In this document: in pieces, positions 1 through 8,448 of the stretch | How the letters are laid out: each line of letters starts with the position of its first letter | Numbering within the stretch: position 1 is the first letter of the stretch | Origin: Streptomyces sp. HUAS ZL42 | Lineage (GTDB): Bacteria; Actinomycetota; Actinomycetes; Streptomycetales; Streptomycetaceae | Direction of reading: 5' to 3' | DNA length: 64,000 nt | NCBI RefSeq assembly: GCF_040782645.1 | Contig: NZ_CP160403.1 | Location: 7,041,001 to 7,105,000, forward strand | Translations under genes and position numbers: made by a program | The notes under the pieces: model-generated | Database searches by the model: none | Seen by the model: only the letters and a program-made list of their open reading frames with translations | What the model was told of the DNA's origin: nothing

Positions 1-121
1 GCGCCTCAAGTGTGAAGCTCTTGTGGAGGAGAGTCGAGCATATGCCCCCTACCGGCCGCAATGGTGCGGACTCGGAAATTCCGCTTGTGCAGGTTGAGAA
101 GTTGACGACCGCGAACCGGCG
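1..121. other. Window edge, no supported gene
   Basis: A GGAGG-like ribosome site precedes an ATG at 42 on the plus strand. The frame it opens runs straight through the minus-strand SDR gene and looks like that gene's shadow. I see no protein family signature here. It could be the leader of something to the left of the window. Confidence 0.3.
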
Positions 122-883
122 TCAGCCGCGCCCCACGTACGGCATCGTCGTCGCCAGCACCGTCGCGAACTGCACGTTCGCCTCCAGCGGCAACTCCGCC
201 ATGTGCCGCACCGTGCGCGCCACATCGGCGACGTCCATCACCGGTTCGGGTGCCGTCTCCCCGTTGGCCTGCAGCGCGCCCGTCTGCATGCGTGCCGTCA
301 TGTCGGTCGCCGCGTTGCCGATGTCGATCTGCCCGACGGCGATGCGGTAGGGCCGGCCGTCCAGCGACAGCGACTTGGTCAGGCCGGTCAGCGCGTGCTT
401 GGTCGCCGTGTAGGCGACGGAGTGCGGCCGGGGCGTGTGCGCCGAGATGGACCCGTTGTTGATGATCCGGCCGCCATGGGGGTCCTGCTCCTTCATCTGC
501 CGGTACGCCGCCTGCGCGCACAGGAACGCCCCGTTGAGGTTGGTGTCCACCACGTGCCGCCAGGCTTCGTAGGGCAGCTCCTCGACGGGCACCCCGCCCG
601 GCCCGAACGTCCCCGCGTTGTTGAACAGCAGGTCGACCCGCCCGAACCGGTCCACGGTGGCGGCGAACAGCGCGGCCACGTCCTCCGGCCGTGACACGTC
701 CGTGCGTACGGCGAGGGACGCGCCCTCGGGCGCCGACGCCGCCGTCTCCTCGAGGGTCCCGGTGCGCCGGCCCGCCAGGGCCACCGACCAGCCCGCGCGC
801 AGCAGCTCCACGGCCACCGCACGGCCGATGCCGGAGCCGGCGCCGGTCACCACCGCGATCCTCGACTGCTGGGCACTCCGCAT
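122..883 (-). CDS. SDR-family NAD(P)-dependent oxidoreductase
   Basis: This is a classical short-chain dehydrogenase of about 253 residues, a cytosolic NAD(P)-dependent oxidoreductase of unknown substrate. The cofactor motif TGAGSGIG lies at residues 13-20, NNAG at 88-91, and the catalytic set is Ser145, Tyr158 and Lys162 (YTATK). The start is uncertain: the frame stays open to an ATG at 922, with another at 892. I chose 883 because it leaves the usual short lead before the Rossmann strand, and because the upstream 11-bp repeats then fall outside the gene. No start has a good ribosome site. It is divergent from phoD. Family assignment is firm, substrate unknown. Confidence 0.85.
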   Translation of the reverse strand: MRSAQQSRIAVVTGAGSGIGRAVAVELLRAGWSVALAGRRTGTLEETAASAPEGASLAVRTDVSRPEDVAALFAATVDRFGRVDLLFNNAGTFGPGGVPVEELPYEAWRHVVDTNLNGAFLCAQAAYRQMKEQDPHGGRIINNGSISAHTPRPHSVAYTATKHALTGLTKSLSLDGRPYRIAVGQIDIGNAATDMTARMQTGALQANGETAPEPVMDVADVARTVRHMAELPLEANVQFATVLATTMPYVGRG

Positions 884-915
884 GGCATTCATGGGCCCGC
901 AGCGTACGGGAGCAT

Positions 916-948
916 CCGCCATGCGGAACTCATCAGTCCGCCATGCGG
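916..948. promoter_or_regulatory. Tandem 11-bp repeat, possible operator
   Basis: CCGCCATGCGG occurs at 916-926 and again at 938-948, so the copies start 22 bp apart, about two helical turns. Each copy is close to palindromic. They lie between the divergent SDR and phoD genes, where a regulator could bind. No regulator gene is adjacent, so the cognate protein is unknown. Confidence 0.4.
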
Positions 949-1036
949 CTGTTGTGTACGCGCCAATCTGACGTCGTCCCAGGGTCGTCCCCGGTCACTC
1001 CAATGCCTCCTGAACCCATCTTCAGGGGAGGACCGG

Positions 1037-2713
1037 ATGACACCCGCAGCACGCCCGTCCCAGCATGCCCCCGAACTCCGCGCCGCCGCCCGCCACATGG
1101 GCCGCCGCCGCTTCCTCACCGTCACCGGCGCGGCCGCCGCGCTCGCCTTCGCCGTGAACCTGCCGGCCGCGGGCACGGCGGCCGCCGCCGAACTCGACCC
1201 CGCGCAGATCACCGACGACCCCTTCACCCTCGGCGTCGCCTCCGGCGACCCTCCCCCACTCTCGGCTTCGCTCGAGCGGGGGGACCCCCATCCCGGCTCC
1301 GTCCTCCTGTGGACGCGCCTCGCGCCCACCCCCTACCAGCCCGACGGCGGCCTGCCCGCCGAACGCGTCACCGTCCACTGGGAACTGGCCCACGACGAGA
1401 ACTTCCGCCGCACGGTGAGACGCGGCACCGCCACCGCGCACCCCGAGTTCCACCACACGGTCCACGTCGAGGTCACCCACCTCGACCCGGACCGCGTCTT
1501 CTACTACCGCTTCCGCGTGGGCAGCTGGGTCAGCCCGACCGGCCGCACCCGCACCGCCCCCGTCACCCACGCACCCGTGTCCGGCCTGAAGCTCGCCGCC
1601 GTCTCCTGCCAGGCGTACGCCGACGGCTACTACACGCCGTACGCCCATCTCGCCCAGGACGACGTCGACATGGTCTTCCATCTCGGCGACTACCTCTACG
1701 AGTACGCGATCAACTCCGTCGGCAACAACCGCAACTACACCGACCGCACGCTCCCCGACCTGTTCAACCACGAGACGCTCACCCTCGAGGACTACCGTCT
1801 GAGCTACGCCCTCTACAAGTCCGACCCCGACCTGATGGCCGCCCACGCCGCCCACCCCTTCGTCGTCACCTGGGACGACCACGAGACCGAGAACAACTAC
1901 GCCGACGACATCCCCGAGAACAACGTGCCGCCGGAGGAGTTCCTGCTGCGCCGCGCCTCCGCCTACCGCGCCTACTGGGAGAACCAGCCGCTGCGCCGCC
2001 CGCAGCTCCCCGAGGGCCCCGACATGCGGCTCTACCGGCGCCTGCACTGGGGCCGCCTCGCCCAGTTCGACGTCCTGGACACCCGGCAGTACCGCTCCAA
2101 CCAGGCGTACGGCGACGGCGCCCAGCTGCCCGGCCCGGACGTCGACGACCCCGCCCGCACGATGACCGGCGAGACGCAGGAGCGGTGGCTGATCGACGGC
2201 TGGCACGCCTCGCGGGCGCTGTGGAACGTCGTACCGCAGCAAGTCACCTTCTCGCAGCGCAAGCTGGACCTGAACCCGGTCGCCAAGGTGTCCATGGACG
2301 CCTGGGACGGCTACCGCGCCTCCCGCCGCCGCGTCCTGGACGGCGCGAAGGCGGCCGGCGTCGACAACCTGATGGTCCTCACCGGTGACGTGCACGTCGG
2401 GTACGCCTTCGACATCAAGGACGACTTCGACGACCCCGCCTCCCGCACCCTCGGCACGGAGATCGTGGCCACGTCGATCGCGAGCGGCCGGGACGGCTCC
2501 GACAAGCCCGCGAACTGGAACACGTACATGACCGCCAACCCGCACCTGAAGTTCTACAACGGGCGGCGCGGCTATGTGACCGTCGCGCTGGGCCGGGAGC
2601 AGGCCCGTGCCGACTTCAGGACGGTTCCGTACGTGACGAGGCCGGGCGCCCCGGCCGCCACGGCCGCGTCCTTCATCTCCGAGGTGGGGGAGCAGGGACT
2701 CAAGCCGGCATGA
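1037..2713 (+). CDS. phoD: Secreted alkaline phosphatase D (PhoD family)
   Basis: A Tat-exported phosphodiesterase/phosphomonoesterase of 558 residues that releases phosphate outside the cell. A twin-arginine signal (GRRRFLTVTG, near residues 23-32) is followed by a hydrophobic stretch ending AAAAEL. PhoD metal-site motifs are all present: HLGDYLYEY, TWDDHETENNY, DTRQYR and LTGDVHVGY. The start at 1037 has a GGGGAGG ribosome site. Odd feature: after VASGDP, about residues 72-83 (PPLSASLERGDP) look like an insertion encoded by a 36-nt palindrome; family members normally pass directly into a P-x-S-V-x-LWTRL segment. The 3' end overlaps the convergent neighbour by 14 nt. I did not find a convincing double PHO box upstream. 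Confidence 0.95.
   Translation: MTPAARPSQHAPELRAAARHMGRRRFLTVTGAAAALAFAVNLPAAGTAAAAELDPAQITDDPFTLGVASGDPPPLSASLERGDPHPGSVLLWTRLAPTPYQPDGGLPAERVTVHWELAHDENFRRTVRRGTATAHPEFHHTVHVEVTHLDPDRVFYYRFRVGSWVSPTGRTRTAPVTHAPVSGLKLAAVSCQAYADGYYTPYAHLAQDDVDMVFHLGDYLYEYAINSVGNNRNYTDRTLPDLFNHETLTLEDYRLSYALYKSDPDLMAAHAAHPFVVTWDDHETENNYADDIPENNVPPEEFLLRRASAYRAYWENQPLRRPQLPEGPDMRLYRRLHWGRLAQFDVLDTRQYRSNQAYGDGAQLPGPDVDDPARTMTGETQERWLIDGWHASRALWNVVPQQVTFSQRKLDLNPVAKVSMDAWDGYRASRRRVLDGAKAAGVDNLMVLTGDVHVGYAFDIKDDFDDPASRTLGTEIVATSIASGRDGSDKPANWNTYMTANPHLKFYNGRRGYVTVALGREQARADFRTVPYVTRPGAPAATAASFISEVGEQGLKPA
1251..1286 (+). repeat. 36-nt palindromic insertion inside phoD
   Basis: The segment begins CTCCCCCACTCTCGG, folds back through CTCGAGC and GGGGGG, and runs into GACCCCCATC. 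Removing 36 nt restores a normal PhoD sequence (GDP followed by HPGS), and GACC is present at both sides, as expected of a small target duplication. It shares the 15-bp right end GGGGGGACCCCCATC with the insertion at 40212-40246. Because 36 is a multiple of three, phoD stays open. Confidence 0.7.
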
Positions 2714-3749
2714 GGCTCGGCTCGCCGGCCTCTCCGGGGTAGCGGACGCCGATGCGGTCCCGTATCGCGTCGAGCGTCCGCATCACCGCGAGCGTGCCCT
2801 CCAGCGGCACGAGCGGCGACTCCGTCTCGCCGGCCCGCAGGGCCCGCATGACCTCACGGGCCTCGTGCTTGAGACTGCCCCGCGGCCCGTCGGCCGGGTC
2901 GGCCGCGAACTCCTCGGGGTCACGGCCGTCCCGGTGCAGCACAAAACGGTCCGGATAGAAGAAGCCGTTCGGGATGTCGATGCGGCCCTGCGAACCGGTC
3001 ACCGACGCGGAGACGGACGTACCGCCGACGAGGGAGCAGTGCACCGCCGCGAGCGCGCCGCTCTCCCAGGTCAGCAGGGCGCCCGTCTGGAGGTCGACGC
3101 CCTCGGCGGAGAGCGTCGCCCGGGCGGTGACGTCGCAGGGCTCGCCGAGCAGCAGATGGGCGAACGACACCGGGTAGACGCCCAGATCGAGCAGCGCGCC
3201 GCCGCCCTGGTCCGGGTCACGCAGCCGGTGCGACGACGGCAGCATTCCATTCCTCGCCTCCGGCAAGAGGTGCCCGGCGAGCCCGAAGTCGGCCTGCACG
3301 GTGCGCACTTCGCCGATCGCACCGTCCCGGACGAGCTCGGCGAGCTTCAGGATCAGTGGATTGCAGTACATCCACATCGCCTCCATCAGGAAGCTCCCGC
3401 GTTCCCGCGCCAGCGCGACCAGTTCCTCCGCCTCGCGCACGTTGAGCGTGAACGCCTTCTCGCACAGCACGTTCCGGCCGGCCTCCAGACACAGACCGGC
3501 CGCCGTTCGGTGCGACGCGTGCGGGGTGGCGACGTACACCACATCCACGTCCGCGTCCTTCGCGAGCGCGTCCCAGTCGCCGTACGCCCTCGGTATCCCG
3601 AACCGCTCCGCGAACGCCCGCGCCGACGCCTCCGTCCGCGAGGCCACCGCCAAGACCTCGGCGTCCGGAAGGTCCACCAGATCCGCCGTGAACGCGGACG
3701 CTATCCCGCCGGTCGCCAGGATCCCCCACCGCACACCGTCCGCCGCCAT
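2700..3749 (-). CDS. Gfo/Idh/MocA family oxidoreductase
   Basis: A 349-residue NAD(P)-dependent dehydrogenase of the glucose-fructose oxidoreductase/inositol dehydrogenase family. The N-terminal Rossmann fold opens with GILATGGIASAF, and the family's EKP-like motif is EKAF, at the end of the cofactor domain. The C-terminal half is the substrate-binding beta-sheet domain. A purine-rich GGGTGGGG lies just upstream of the start. It converges on phoD, with the two stop regions overlapping by 14 nt, and diverges from the drug exporter. The substrate cannot be told from sequence; sugars, inositols and dihydrodiols are all known for the family. Confidence 0.9.
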   Translation of the reverse strand: MAADGVRWGILATGGIASAFTADLVDLPDAEVLAVASRTEASARAFAERFGIPRAYGDWDALAKDADVDVVYVATPHASHRTAAGLCLEAGRNVLCEKAFTLNVREAEELVALARERGSFLMEAMWMYCNPLILKLAELVRDGAIGEVRTVQADFGLAGHLLPEARNGMLPSSHRLRDPDQGGGALLDLGVYPVSFAHLLLGEPCDVTARATLSAEGVDLQTGALLTWESGALAAVHCSLVGGTSVSASVTGSQGRIDIPNGFFYPDRFVLHRDGRDPEEFAADPADGPRGSLKHEAREVMRALRAGETESPLVPLEGTLAVMRTLDAIRDRIGVRYPGEAGEPSLMPA

Positions 3750-3832
3750 ACCCCACCCTCACTCGTGTGACCCCGGGCACTCCGTTCGAGCTGAGAGCAT
3801 AGGTGGCGGAGGAGTCGGAGAGGGAGGGGCAC

Positions 3833-5128
3833 ATGCGCGAGGGCGGGGCGCCGATACCGAACGTGTCGCAGGCGGTCGCATTGGAGGCGGGGCCGCCTGC
3901 GCCCGCTGCACGCCGCACCGGGCTGCTCGTCACCATCGTCCTCGGCGGGCTGACCGCCACACCCCCGCTGGCGATGGACATGTACCTCCCGTCCCTGCCG
4001 GAGGTCACCCGCTCCCTGCACGCCCCCGCCGCGACCGTCCAGCTCACCCTCACCGCCTGTCTCGCCGGCATGGCGCTAGGGCAGCTGGTGGTCGGCCCGA
4101 TGAGCGACAAGTGGGGCCGCCGCCGCCCGCTGCTGATCGGCCTTGCGGTCTACGTCCTCGCGACGGTCCTGTGCGCCCTCGCGCCGACCGTCGAGACCCT
4201 CGTCGCCTTCCGGCTCGCGCAGGGCCTCGCGGGCGCGGCCGGAATCGTGATCGCGCGGGCCGTCGTGCGCGATCTCTACGACGGCGTGGCCATGGCCCGC
4301 TTCTTCTCCACCCTCATGCTGATCGGCGGGGTCGCCCCGATCGTCGCACCGCTCATCGGCGGGCAGATCCTGCGGGTGACGGACTGGCGGGGCGTGTTCG
4401 TGGTGCTGACGGTGGTGGGGGCGCTGCTGGCCGGAGTCGTCTGGGCGCGGCTCCCGGAGACGCTGCCGCCCGCAGACCGTCACTCCGGCGGGATCGGCGA
4501 GGCCCTCGGCGCCATGCGCCGCCTGCTCGCCGACCTGCCCTTCACCGGGTACATGCTCGCGGGCGGCTTCGCCTTCGCCGCGCTGTTCGCCTACATCTCG
4601 GCGTCCCCCTACGTGGTCCAGGAAATCTACGGCGCCTCCCCGCAGACCTTCAGCCTGCTGTTCGGCCTGAACTCGGTCGGGCTGGTCGTGGTCGGCCAGA
4701 TCAACGGCAAGGTGCTCGTGGGCCGGGTCCGCCTGGACAAGGTCATGGCGATCGGCCTCGCGATCATCGCCGTGGCCGCCACCGCCCTGCTGCTGATGGC
4801 GGCCGGGGTGTTCGGCGAGGCGGGGCTGACACCCGTGGCCGCCGCCCTCTTCGTCCTGATGTCCGCGATGGGCATCACCCTCCCCAACGCCCAGTCCCTC
4901 GCCCTCATGCGCGTACGGCACTCGGCCGGCTCCGCGTCCGCCCTGCTCGGCACGTCCTCGTTCCTCATCGGCGCGATCGCCTCGCCGCTCGTCGGGATCG
5001 CCGGGGAGCGCACCGCCGTCCCGATGGCCGTCGTCCAACTGGCGGCCGCACTGGTTGCGGCAGCCTGCTTCGTGGGAATGTGCCGTCCCTGGAACACACG
5101 TGCGGGCGCGGAGGGAGCAGGGAACTGA
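3833..5128 (+). CDS. Bcr/CflA-type multidrug MFS exporter
   Basis: A 12-segment inner-membrane drug:proton antiporter of about 431 residues. The first helix carries the Bcr/CflA-type sequence MDMYLPSLPEV, and the loop between helices 2 and 3 has MFS motif A as GPMSDKWGRRRPLLIG. I start at the ATG at 3833 because GGGAGGGG lies 6-7 nt upstream; an in-frame GTG at 3803 would lengthen it by 10 residues without a better site. The serine hydrolase gene overlaps its 3' end, so the two are probably co-transcribed. Substrate not predictable. Confidence 0.9.
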   Translation: MREGGAPIPNVSQAVALEAGPPAPAARRTGLLVTIVLGGLTATPPLAMDMYLPSLPEVTRSLHAPAATVQLTLTACLAGMALGQLVVGPMSDKWGRRRPLLIGLAVYVLATVLCALAPTVETLVAFRLAQGLAGAAGIVIARAVVRDLYDGVAMARFFSTLMLIGGVAPIVAPLIGGQILRVTDWRGVFVVLTVVGALLAGVVWARLPETLPPADRHSGGIGEALGAMRRLLADLPFTGYMLAGGFAFAALFAYISASPYVVQEIYGASPQTFSLLFGLNSVGLVVVGQINGKVLVGRVRLDKVMAIGLAIIAVAATALLLMAAGVFGEAGLTPVAAALFVLMSAMGITLPNAQSLALMRVRHSAGSASALLGTSSFLIGAIASPLVGIAGERTAVPMAVVQLAAALVAAACFVGMCRPWNTRAGAEGAGN

Positions 5129-6255
5129 GCGCACCGAGACTGCGCCGCGACACACCGGAACGAGCCGGACTCGACCCCGAGGAACTCCGTCACCTCGTCC
5201 GCGAGGTCCGCGATCTCACGACCGGGGAGCACCCCTGGGCCGCGGGAGTCGTGGTGGTCGCCGGGCGCGGCCCGGTGATCGCGGTGGAGGAGGCGGCGGG
5301 CTGGGCGGTGCGCTACGCGGCGTACGACCCGGCGACGGACAAGGGTGTGGAGCTGCCGGCCGCCGAACGCGTGCCGATGACCGTCGACACCCCCTTCGAC
5401 CTGGCCTCCCTCACCAAGCTGTTCACCTCGGTCGCCGCGGTCCAGCAGATCGAGCGGGGCAGGCTCGGCATCGATGCGCGCGTGGGCGCCTACCTGCCGG
5501 ACTTCCGCGCGGCCGCCGCGCACGGCATCACCGTACGGCAGCTGCTCACCCACACCTCCGGACTGCGCCCCGAACTCCCGTTGTACAACTGCGCGGACGA
5601 CGCGGAACGGCTGGCGCTGCTGCGGGCGGAGGCCCCGGCGGGGGAGCCGGGCGAGTACCTCTACTCGGACCTGAACATGCTGCTCCTCCAGCACCTCCTG
5701 GAACGCCTCACCGGACGCACGCTGGACGTCCTGATCCACGACGGCATCACCCGCCCGCTCGGCATGACCGCGACCGACTTCGGTCCCTGCCCCGGCGCGG
5801 CGGCCACGGAGGACCAGCGCCGGCCCTGGGCCAAGGCGGACCGCGGGATGCTGCGCGGCGAGGTCCACGACGAGAACGCGTGGGCGCTGGGCGGGGTGGC
5901 CGGTCACGCGGGCCTGTTCTCGACGGGGAGAGATCTGGCGGTCTTCTGCCGTGCACTGCTGGCGGGCGGTTCGTACGGCCCTGCCCGCATCCTCGGCCCG
6001 GACTTCGTGGAACTCCTGCTGACGCCACCGGGGCTGGGTTTCGCGATGGACCAGGCGTGGTTCATGGGGAGGCTGGCCGGGCGGGGAGCGGCGGGCCATA
6101 CCGGCTTCACGGGCACGTCACTGGTACTGGATCCGGCGACGGACACGTTCCTGGTCCTGCTGGCGAACACGGTGCACCCACGGAGACGGGGGGCGGACAG
6201 CCGGCCCCGGGCGGCGGCGGGGGTGCGGGTGGCTCGAGCGGTTCGGGGGAGGTAG
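5080..6255 (+). CDS. Serine hydrolase, beta-lactamase/DD-peptidase family
   Basis: A class C beta-lactamase-like protein (Pfam Beta-lactamase, about 391 residues). The catalytic SxxK is SLTK at residues 110-113, the YxN-type motif appears as YSD near 195, and the third motif as HTG near 345. There is no signal peptide, so it is probably a cytosolic esterase or peptidase, not a resistance enzyme. The GTG at 5080 lies inside the end of the upstream exporter gene and has GTGGGA just before it. The frame is open far further upstream, but that is antisense to another gene and not real coding. The start is the least certain part. Confidence 0.8.
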   Translation: MPSLEHTCGRGGSRELSAPRLRRDTPERAGLDPEELRHLVREVRDLTTGEHPWAAGVVVVAGRGPVIAVEEAAGWAVRYAAYDPATDKGVELPAAERVPMTVDTPFDLASLTKLFTSVAAVQQIERGRLGIDARVGAYLPDFRAAAAHGITVRQLLTHTSGLRPELPLYNCADDAERLALLRAEAPAGEPGEYLYSDLNMLLLQHLLERLTGRTLDVLIHDGITRPLGMTATDFGPCPGAAATEDQRRPWAKADRGMLRGEVHDENAWALGGVAGHAGLFSTGRDLAVFCRALLAGGSYGPARILGPDFVELLLTPPGLGFAMDQAWFMGRLAGRGAAGHTGFTGTSLVLDPATDTFLVLLANTVHPRRRGADSRPRAAAGVRVARAVRGR

Positions 6256-6308
6256 TGGGGGGCGCTTCTTGGCCTACCGAGCCATGACGTGGTGGGGTCG
6301 CTTCTTGA

Positions 6309-6325
6309 TCGACCGAGTCGGGTGG
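6309..6325 (+). repeat. Copy of a 17-bp dispersed repeat
   Basis: TCGACCGAGTCGGGTGG matches the copies at 8208-8224 and (inverted) 8150-8166 at 16 of 17 bases. The preceding GCTTCT is also shared with 8200, so the similarity is a little wider. It sits 3' of the serine hydrolase gene. Confidence 0.6.
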
Positions 6326-6347
6326 TGGGTGGGCACAGGCCGGGGGT

Positions 6348-6366
6348 CTGGGGGCGGAGCCCCCAG
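6348..6366 (+). terminator. Stem-loop terminator after the serine hydrolase gene
   Basis: CTGGGGGC and GCCCCCAG form an 8-bp GC stem closed by a 3-nt loop. No U-run follows, as is usual in Streptomyces. It separates the exporter/hydrolase pair from the methyltransferase gene. Confidence 0.65.
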
Positions 6367-6406
6367 CGGGGCCCGCACCGAACACCGGCCAACTTAGAAT
6401 CGCCGG

Positions 6407-7381
6407 GTGAACGACCCCGTACTCCCGGCGGACGCCCTCCGCACCGCCCTCGCCGCGCTGCTCGACGGACTCCCGTCCAGGCAGGCCACGCAGGCGGTCG
6501 AGCGGCTGATCGCCAACTACCGCGGGGCCACCCCGACCGACGCCCCCATCCTGCGCGACCGCGCGGACGTGGCAGCGTACGCCGCGTACCGGATGCCCGC
6601 GACCTTCGAGGCGGTGCGGTCGGCGCTGACGGCGTTCGCCGACGCCGTGCCCGACTGGACACCCGACAGCCACATCGACCTCGGCGGCGGCACCGGCGCG
6701 GCAACCTGGGCGGTCAGCGCCACCTGGCCCGGCACTCGTCCCGTCACCGTCCTCGACTGGGCCGAGCCCGCGCTCGCCCTCGGCAGGGAACTCGCCGCGG
6801 CCAACCCCGCCCTACGGGACACCCGCTGGCAGCGCGCCCGCATCGGGGCGGCGCTGTCCCTCGAGAGCACGGACCTGCTCACCGTCTCCTACGTCCTCAA
6901 CGAGTTGTCCGAGGCCGACCGAGCCTCCCTCGTCGACGCCGCCGCGTCCGCCGCGCAGGCCGTCGTGATCGTCGAGGCCGGCACTCCCGACGGCTACACC
7001 CGCGTCATCGAGGCCCGCGACCGCCTGATCGCCGCCGGCTTCCACGTCGCCGCGCCCTGCCCGCACAGCGCCGGCTGCCCGATCGTCCCCGGCACGGACT
7101 GGTGCCACTTCTCGGCCCGGGTCAGCCGTTCCTCCCTGCACCGGCAGGTCAAAGGCGGTTCCCTCGCCTACGAGGACGAGAAGTTCTCGTACGTCGCCGC
7201 GGCCCGTTTCCCCGTCACGCCCGCGGCCTCCCGTGTCGTACGGCGTCCTCAGATCCGCAAGGGCCAGGTGCTGCTGGACCTCTGCGAGGCCGACGAACAG
7301 CTGCGCCGGACGACGGTCACGAAGCGGCACGGGGACCTGTACAAGGCGGCGCGGGACGCGGACTGGGGGGACGAGTGGTGA
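6407..7381 (+). CDS. Rsm22/METTL17-type methyltransferase-like protein
   Basis: A 324-residue protein of the Rsm22 family, the bacterial relatives of mitochondrial ribosome assembly factor METTL17. The SAM-binding motif is DLGGGTGAATW near residue 91. A cysteine set follows: Cys218, Cys224 and Cys233 in CPHSAGCPIVPGTDWC, plus Cys293 in LLDLCEAD. In METTL17 a similarly spaced set holds a 4Fe-4S cluster, so this protein may bind one too (inference). The GTG start lies 6 nt after a TAGAAT -10 hexamer (6395-6400), so the message is probably leaderless. Methyltransferase activity is not assured for this family. Confidence 0.85.
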   Translation: MNDPVLPADALRTALAALLDGLPSRQATQAVERLIANYRGATPTDAPILRDRADVAAYAAYRMPATFEAVRSALTAFADAVPDWTPDSHIDLGGGTGAATWAVSATWPGTRPVTVLDWAEPALALGRELAAANPALRDTRWQRARIGAALSLESTDLLTVSYVLNELSEADRASLVDAAASAAQAVVIVEAGTPDGYTRVIEARDRLIAAGFHVAAPCPHSAGCPIVPGTDWCHFSARVSRSSLHRQVKGGSLAYEDEKFSYVAAARFPVTPAASRVVRRPQIRKGQVLLDLCEADEQLRRTTVTKRHGDLYKAARDADWGDEW

Positions 7382-7419
7382 CGAGACGTCCCGTCTCACT
7401 CGCTTGATACGGTCGAATC

Positions 7420-8028
7420 ATGGTCACGAAGCAGCCTGGTAAGCCGACCCCCGACTCCACCCGCCGCAACGAGAAGTCACGTCGCGCGATCCACGACGCC
7501 GCCCTCGCGCTCGTCGGGGAGGTCGGCTACGCGAAGACCACGATCGAGGGGATCGCGGCTCGGGCCGGCGTGGGCAAGCAGACGATCTACCGGTGGTGGT
7601 CGTCGAAGGCGGACGTGCTGCTTGAGGCATTCCTCGACCTCGCTGACGGGGAGCAGCGGCACGCCGTCCCGGACACCGGGGATCTGGCGGCCGACCTCAA
7701 GGCGGTGCTGCGGGCCACGGTCGACGAACTCCTCGACCCCCGCTTCGAGGCGCCGTCCCGGGCCCTGGCCGCCGAGGGGTTGGTCAACGAAGAGCTCGGC
7801 CGGGTCTTCGTGGCGAAGCTCCTCGAACCGTCGTTGCAGCTGTACGTCGACAGGCTGCGGGCGGCGCAGGCCACCGGGGAGGTCCGACCGGAGATCGACG
7901 TGCGCGTCGCCCTGGAACTGTTCGTCTCGCCGCTGGCGCAGCGGTGGCTGCAGCGGACGGGGCCGATCTCGTACGAGTACACGGACACGTTGGTGGATTA
8001 CGCGCTGCACGGTCTGGCCCCACGCTGA
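7420..8028 (+). CDS. TetR-family transcriptional regulator
   Basis: A 202-residue TetR/AcrR-type repressor. The N-terminal helix-turn-helix spans about residues 20-65 with TTIEGIAARAGVGKQTIYRW, and the C-terminal ligand domain resembles the TetR_C_11-like type. It begins 38 nt after the Rsm22-like gene. A possible -10 (GATACG, 7406-7411) is 8 nt before the ATG. The target and ligand are unknown; no exporter is directly beside it, so it may regulate itself or a distant gene. Confidence 0.9.
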   Translation: MVTKQPGKPTPDSTRRNEKSRRAIHDAALALVGEVGYAKTTIEGIAARAGVGKQTIYRWWSSKADVLLEAFLDLADGEQRHAVPDTGDLAADLKAVLRATVDELLDPRFEAPSRALAAEGLVNEELGRVFVAKLLEPSLQLYVDRLRAAQATGEVRPEIDVRVALELFVSPLAQRWLQRTGPISYEYTDTLVDYALHGLAPR

Positions 8029-8069
8029 GGGTGGGCGGACGAAAGGGTGTCTCGCCCCCGCCGCCCCTA

Positions 8070-8246
8070 CCCGTCCCATCCCCAGGGGCGCTGCCCCTTC
8101 GACCCCGCCAGGGGCTCCGCCCCCAGACCCCCGTCCTTGCCCACCACACCCACCCGACTCGGTCGGATGAGCGGTGGACGTCGAGGGCTTCTCGTCCCGC
8201 TTCTCGACCGACCGAGTCGGGTGGTTGGCTGACCTCTCAGCCAACC
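8070..8246. repeat. Cluster of inverted repeats after the TetR gene
   Basis: This 420-nt gap (8029-8448) holds no gene that I can support. It has GGGGC/GCCCC hairpins at about 8085-8135, typical of Streptomyces terminators. A perfect 17-bp inverted repeat follows (8150-8166 against 8208-8224, CCGACCGAGTCGGGTGG), and then a perfect 10-bp hairpin, GGTTGGCTGA and TCAGCCAACC with a 4-nt loop (8223-8246). The stack is more than a terminator needs. Confidence 0.65.
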
Positions 8247-8448
8247 CCGCTCGAAGACGGGCGCGGTTCGCGGGGTTCGGGGCGCAGCCGCGGGTGGGAA
8301 ATCCCCGTAACACACCTCATGCCCCCCGATCCAGGCCCCCGGTATGGCTTGTCTCACCCGCCCCGGATGTCTGCCGCGGTCCCCTGCAGCCCGTGAAGGT
8401 GGGACCATAGGGCATGCTGTTCCGCACGACAGCGAGGCGAGGGGATAG

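Noticed and set aside
1036..1037. PHO boxes upstream of phoD
   Set aside because: Only isolated GAACCCA-like fragments are present, not the tandem 11-bp direct repeats expected of a PhoP site.
3301..5079. Open frame fused to the serine hydrolase, making a 984-residue protein
   Set aside because: The upstream part is antisense or out of frame to the Gfo/Idh and Bcr-type genes and is Arg/Pro-rich with no family match; the serine hydrolase begins near 5080.
8070..8246. CRISPR-like array in the repeat cluster
   Set aside because: Only two long copies exist, in inverted orientation, with no regular spacers and no cas genes.
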